Assembly (NCBI GenBank): GCA_002306745.1
Contig: DBSW01000049.1
Coordinates: 1-8,229, forward strand
Direction of reading: 5' to 3'
From: Dehalococcoidia bacterium UBA1332
GTDB lineage: Bacteria > Chloroflexota > Dehalococcoidia > Lucifugimonadales > Lucifugimonadaceae
DNA: 8,229 bases
The stretch's first letter is position 1. Every line of letters begins with the position of its first letter. The notes under the pieces were generated by a model. It was not told where the DNA came from. It saw only the letters and a list, made by a program, of their open reading frames with translations, and did no database searches. Below are positions 6,483-8,229 of the stretch, piece after piece. A program made the position numbers and the translations under genes.

Positions 6483-7154
6483 CTAAAGTTTCTCCGCTAG
6501 AGTCGGCAGCAGTCTAGCTGCGGTGTTAGTGAGATAACGTTGATTTTCAACCTTGGACTGCACATGAATGTCCTGCCAATGTATAAGTTCTTGGCTTTCC
6601 AAAGCAGCATTCACAGCACCCACAGCCAGATCAGTCGAAATTCGGGCAGTATCCGCTTTATCAGAACTGTCAAACGGCCATCCAAATCTCAGATTAACCG
6701 CTTGAATCATTCGGTCTCTAGCAAATTCCTTACATACACATTCCGTTAAGTGTGCTGCAAGCAATTCGATATCTTGAGAGGATGGAGTGCTTCTCCATTT
6801 TTCAGTAACTGCCAAATTTTCTTCATAATTCTCGAAAAGCCGCAACGTACTAACGTTAATTACCCGTTTAACGCCTGATTCTGAGGCAGACCATAGAAGG
6901 TTATACATGGCACGCGTATGGTAATCGATCAATGCTTTTTCAGAACCGACCTGGCCTTGATATCCGATATTAATAATCGCATCGATTCCTTCGAGTAAAT
7001 CGTCGATATCTCCACCGTGATCAAGATCATTGGCAATAATCTCACCAGTTGCCTTTGCCCTCAGATCAGTTAATCTCAATTTATGTGTGTCACCAAGTGC
7101 ACTAGCCAATAACTGTGCTACAGATGACGCCGCCGAAGTTAGCAGCAGATTCAA
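6483..7154 (-). CDS. Short-chain dehydrogenase-like protein with degenerate cofactor loop and active site (possible pseudoenzyme)
   Basis: A 223-aa protein of the same fold family as its downstream neighbour: strand-two Asp30 (RLTDLR), strand four DAIINIG (58-64) and KRVIN (96-100, shared exactly with the neighbour) align well. The glycine loop, however, reads SAASSVA (7-13), so the three glycines are Ser, Ser and Ala. The region aligned with the neighbour's Tyr133/Lys137 (around 129-133, IELLA) has neither residue, and no Tyr occurs between 111 and 206. NAD binding is therefore doubtful and normal dehydrogenase chemistry unlikely. The frame is open throughout with normal codons, so it is not an evident pseudogene. 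The start is TTG at 7154 with GGTGGA 8 nt upstream; no ATG or GTG exists further up before an in-frame TGA. A structural or regulatory partner of the intact enzyme is the simplest inference. Confidence 0.75.
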   Translation of the reverse strand: MNLLLTSAASSVAQLLASALGDTHKLRLTDLRAKATGEIIANDLDHGGDIDDLLEGIDAIINIGYQGQVGSEKALIDYHTRAMYNLLWSASESGVKRVINVSTLRLFENYEENLAVTEKWRSTPSSQDIELLAAHLTECVCKEFARDRMIQAVNLRFGWPFDSSDKADTARISTDLAVGAVNAALESQELIHWQDIHVQSKVENQRYLTNTAARLLPTLAEKL

Positions 7155-7162
7155 TGTTACTT

Positions 7163-7168
7163 TCCACC
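7163..7168 (-). promoter_or_regulatory. Shine-Dalgarno site supporting a TTG start
   Basis: GGTGGA on the minus strand lies 8 nt before the TTG at 7154. With no ATG or GTG codon in frame upstream, it is the main support for the TTG start. Confidence 0.5.
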
Positions 7169-7332
7169 GTAGAAATATTATGTTTAGCTCAAATAAAGCT
7201 CACGATTATGGTCGTCCGTAGATACTAACGTCATGGCCAACCCAAAAGCGAATTCATTACATATCTTTTACCAGCAATTCTTAGTGTCTTGTATTTGAGT
7301 TGTAGCCGCTCATCCTGCATAAATCATATTTT

Positions 7333-7360
7333 TTTACAAGAATAAAGGTAGTTTTATAGT
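7333..7360 (+). promoter_or_regulatory. Candidate sigma-70-type promoter of the lipoprotein genes
   Basis: TTTACA at 7333-7338 (five of six to TTGACA) and TATAGT at 7355-7360 (five of six to TATAAT) are 16 bp apart in an AT-rich region. Transcription would start near 7367 and give a leader of about 44 nt before the ATG at 7411. It is a pattern match only. Confidence 0.4.
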
Positions 7361-7366
7361 TCGCAA
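7339..7366 (-). promoter_or_regulatory. Weak candidate promoter of the dehydrogenase pair
   Basis: On the minus strand TTGCGA (7366-7361) and TATTCT (7344-7339) are separated by 16 bp; each matches consensus at four of six positions. It would overlap the plus-strand promoter, so the two could not be occupied together. The leader to the TTG start would be about 180 nt. In an AT-rich region such matches arise by chance. Confidence 0.2.
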
Positions 7367-7374
7367 TCTATAAA
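7353..7374. repeat. 7-bp inverted repeat overlapping the promoter region
   Basis: TTTATAG at 7353-7359 and CTATAAA at 7368-7374 are exact reverse complements around an 8-bp centre. The left arm covers the candidate plus-strand -10 element, and the right arm falls just after the expected start of transcription, where a repressor would block. The regulator is unknown. Confidence 0.4.
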
Positions 7375-7386
7375 CCGGTATCATGA

Positions 7387-7403
7387 TCGTACTAAATGTA
7401 CGA
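7387..7403 (+). repeat. Short hairpin just upstream of the lipoprotein start
   Basis: TCGTAC (7387-7392) and GTACGA (7398-7403) form a perfect 6-bp stem with the 5-nt loop TAAAT, ending 7 nt before the ATG at 7411. That is where a ribosome binding site should be, and no good one is visible, so the hairpin may limit translation or be a second operator half. Confidence 0.4.
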
Positions 7404-7410
7404 CTGACAA

Positions 7411-7983
7411 ATGGATCTAAGAATGGTGAAATCGAACATACTTACCTCGGGTGCAATCTTTATGGCTATGACTGCCCTGATTACATTTACCGCCTGTGGA
7501 TCGAATGAAGTTGGAGATCAAAGATTTCCTAAGGTGAGTGATCCGGGAATTTTATTCACCATTGAAGACCTACTACATACCCCCTATAAAGAATTGAATA
7601 ATTACTCAACAGAAGGGCTGCCCGGAGCGACCGATGTCAGCTTTGGATTCATGAAAATCAATGGTGGTGATCCGCATGATTACGAGATGAGATTTTATGA
7701 ATCGCACCAAAGCGCAGTAAATCAGGGAACAGCTATGGCGATAGAAGGTAGCGGAGATACCGCAATTCTGAGCGACGATGACGCAAATTACAAAGAAGGT
7801 GTGAAGAACAGGCGGACAATTATTGGTGGGGGCACTGGAGGTGGGGCAAGGAGCGGTATAGGTCCTAAATTCGCAACTTATGCGATATTTGGAAACATTG
7901 TGATGCTTTGTCCGGGATCTGACCCTGAGACCTCACTTGAACGATGTAGTCTTATGGCGAACGCGTTGGTATCAAATGAGTAA
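7411..7983 (+). CDS. Small predicted lipoprotein of unknown function, first of a paralogous pair
   Basis: A 190-aa protein with a lipoprotein-type signal: basic residues Arg4 and Lys7, a hydrophobic stretch at about 9-26, then FTAC with Cys29 as the likely lipidated residue, followed by GSNE. Phe at -3 is a tolerated but non-canonical lipobox residue. The mature part is acidic and soluble, with a glycine-rich loop GGGTGGGARSGIG (139-151) and two more cysteines, 167 and 179, that could form a disulfide outside the membrane. I do not recognise a domain. Residues 47-82 (ILFTIEDLL to GFMK) align without gaps to the next gene's product. The start could be Met5 (7423), which gives a tidier signal peptide; neither start has a clear ribosome binding site. 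It overlaps the next gene by 8 bp. Confidence 0.75.
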   Translation: MDLRMVKSNILTSGAIFMAMTALITFTACGSNEVGDQRFPKVSDPGILFTIEDLLHTPYKELNNYSTEGLPGATDVSFGFMKINGGDPHDYEMRFYESHQSAVNQGTAMAIEGSGDTAILSDDDANYKEGVKNRRTIIGGGTGGGARSGIGPKFATYAIFGNIVMLCPGSDPETSLERCSLMANALVSNE

Positions 7984-8229
7984 CCCAATAAAAACCGACC
8001 GAGCAGTCACTGTGCTGATTTTGACAATGCTGCTGTCGTCAGTCTTTGTTTATTGCTCAGGAACACCTGCGGACCAATCGAACAAATCAAGGACTGAAAA
8101 AATCTCAGACTTTGAACGATTGCTAACGGTCGATGATGTCATTGCTATTGGATGGAAAAAAGGCAAAACCTATGATGTAGAAGGTTTAGAGGGTGCTGAT
8201 TCTGCGTTTATGGGTTTTTGGGAGCTACC
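7976..8229 (+). CDS. Second small predicted lipoprotein, paralogue of the preceding gene (3' end beyond window)
   Basis: 84 codons are visible before the right edge. MSNPIKTDR is followed by a hydrophobic segment (about 11-26) and Cys27 in VFVYCSGT, so export and probable lipidation are expected; Tyr at -1 is unusual for a lipobox, and a plain membrane anchor cannot be excluded. A polar linker (28-45) precedes RLLTVDD. Residues 48-83 match residues 47-82 of the preceding protein at 12 of 36 positions with no gap, including the block EGL-x-GA and the GF near the end. The ATG lies 8 bp inside the previous gene, in another frame, so translation is probably coupled and the two proteins may act together. 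No function is recognised. Confidence 0.7.
   Translation, partial: MSNPIKTDRAVTVLILTMLLSSVFVYCSGTPADQSNKSRTEKISDFERLLTVDDVIAIGWKKGKTYDVEGLEGADSAFMGFWEL

Noticed and set aside
7383..7496. A short plus-strand frame beginning at the ATG at 7383
   Set aside because: It ends after a few dozen codons, overlaps the lipoprotein in another frame, and covers the hairpin; the signal peptide and lipobox support the frame from 7411.
1..8229. Defence system, mobile element, prophage, CRISPR array or RNA gene
   Set aside because: I looked on both strands and saw no transposase, integrase, terminal inverted repeats, spaced repeat array, nuclease or toxin motifs, or tRNA/rRNA-like sequence. Gene content is metabolic, redox and envelope related.

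Overview
The window reads as an ordinary, gene-dense stretch of a bacterial chromosome with a fairly low-to-moderate GC content. It has eight complete genes, plus one gene cut at each edge. I see no RNA genes, insertion sequences, phage genes or CRISPR array. The host cannot be named from the sequence alone. A three-gene proton-translocating transhydrogenase, an enolase-superfamily sugar-acid dehydratase, extended short-chain dehydrogenases and small lipoproteins would fit a free-living heterotroph. A marine SAR202-type Chloroflexota is one guess, held with low confidence.

Layout, left to right. (1) Positions 1-2543, minus strand: an operon of three genes, transcribed as a small dimeric alpha/beta-barrel-like protein (107 aa), then a mandelate racemase/muconate lactonizing enzyme-family dehydratase (389 aa), then an FGGY carbohydrate kinase of gluconokinase type. 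The kinase is cut by the left edge and starts at a GTG. This looks like a sugar-acid catabolic unit. (2) Positions 2544-2815: a divergent intergenic region with an imperfect direct repeat at a two-helical-turn spacing and an 8-bp inverted repeat close to the next start. (3) Positions 2816-5634, plus strand: pntAA-pntAB-pntB, a complete NAD(P) transhydrogenase with the alpha subunit split in two, packed with 0-nt spacing and a 1-nt overlap. (4) Positions 5695-7154, minus strand and convergent with pntB: two adjacent short-chain dehydrogenase/epimerase-like genes 2 nt apart. The downstream one has intact cofactor and Tyr-x-x-x-Lys motifs. The upstream one has lost every glycine of the cofactor loop and both catalytic residues. 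(5) Positions 7155-7410: a divergent promoter region with overlapping promoter-like elements and two dyads. (6) Positions 7411-8229, plus strand: two overlapping genes for small predicted lipoproteins that are paralogues of each other; the second runs off the right edge.

How the genes may work together. The dehydratase would convert an aldonate or aldarate to a 2-keto-3-deoxy acid, and the kinase would phosphorylate a sugar or sugar acid of the same pathway. The intact dehydrogenase has the size and motifs of sugar or uronate dehydrogenases and might feed that pathway, but it lies in a different transcription unit. The transhydrogenase uses the proton gradient to make NADPH from NADH and is probably a housekeeping neighbour. 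The points most worth a second look are the active-plus-degenerate dehydrogenase pair, the tandem lipoprotein family, and a transhydrogenase whose membrane domain has no histidine at either place where I recall one in characterised enzymes.
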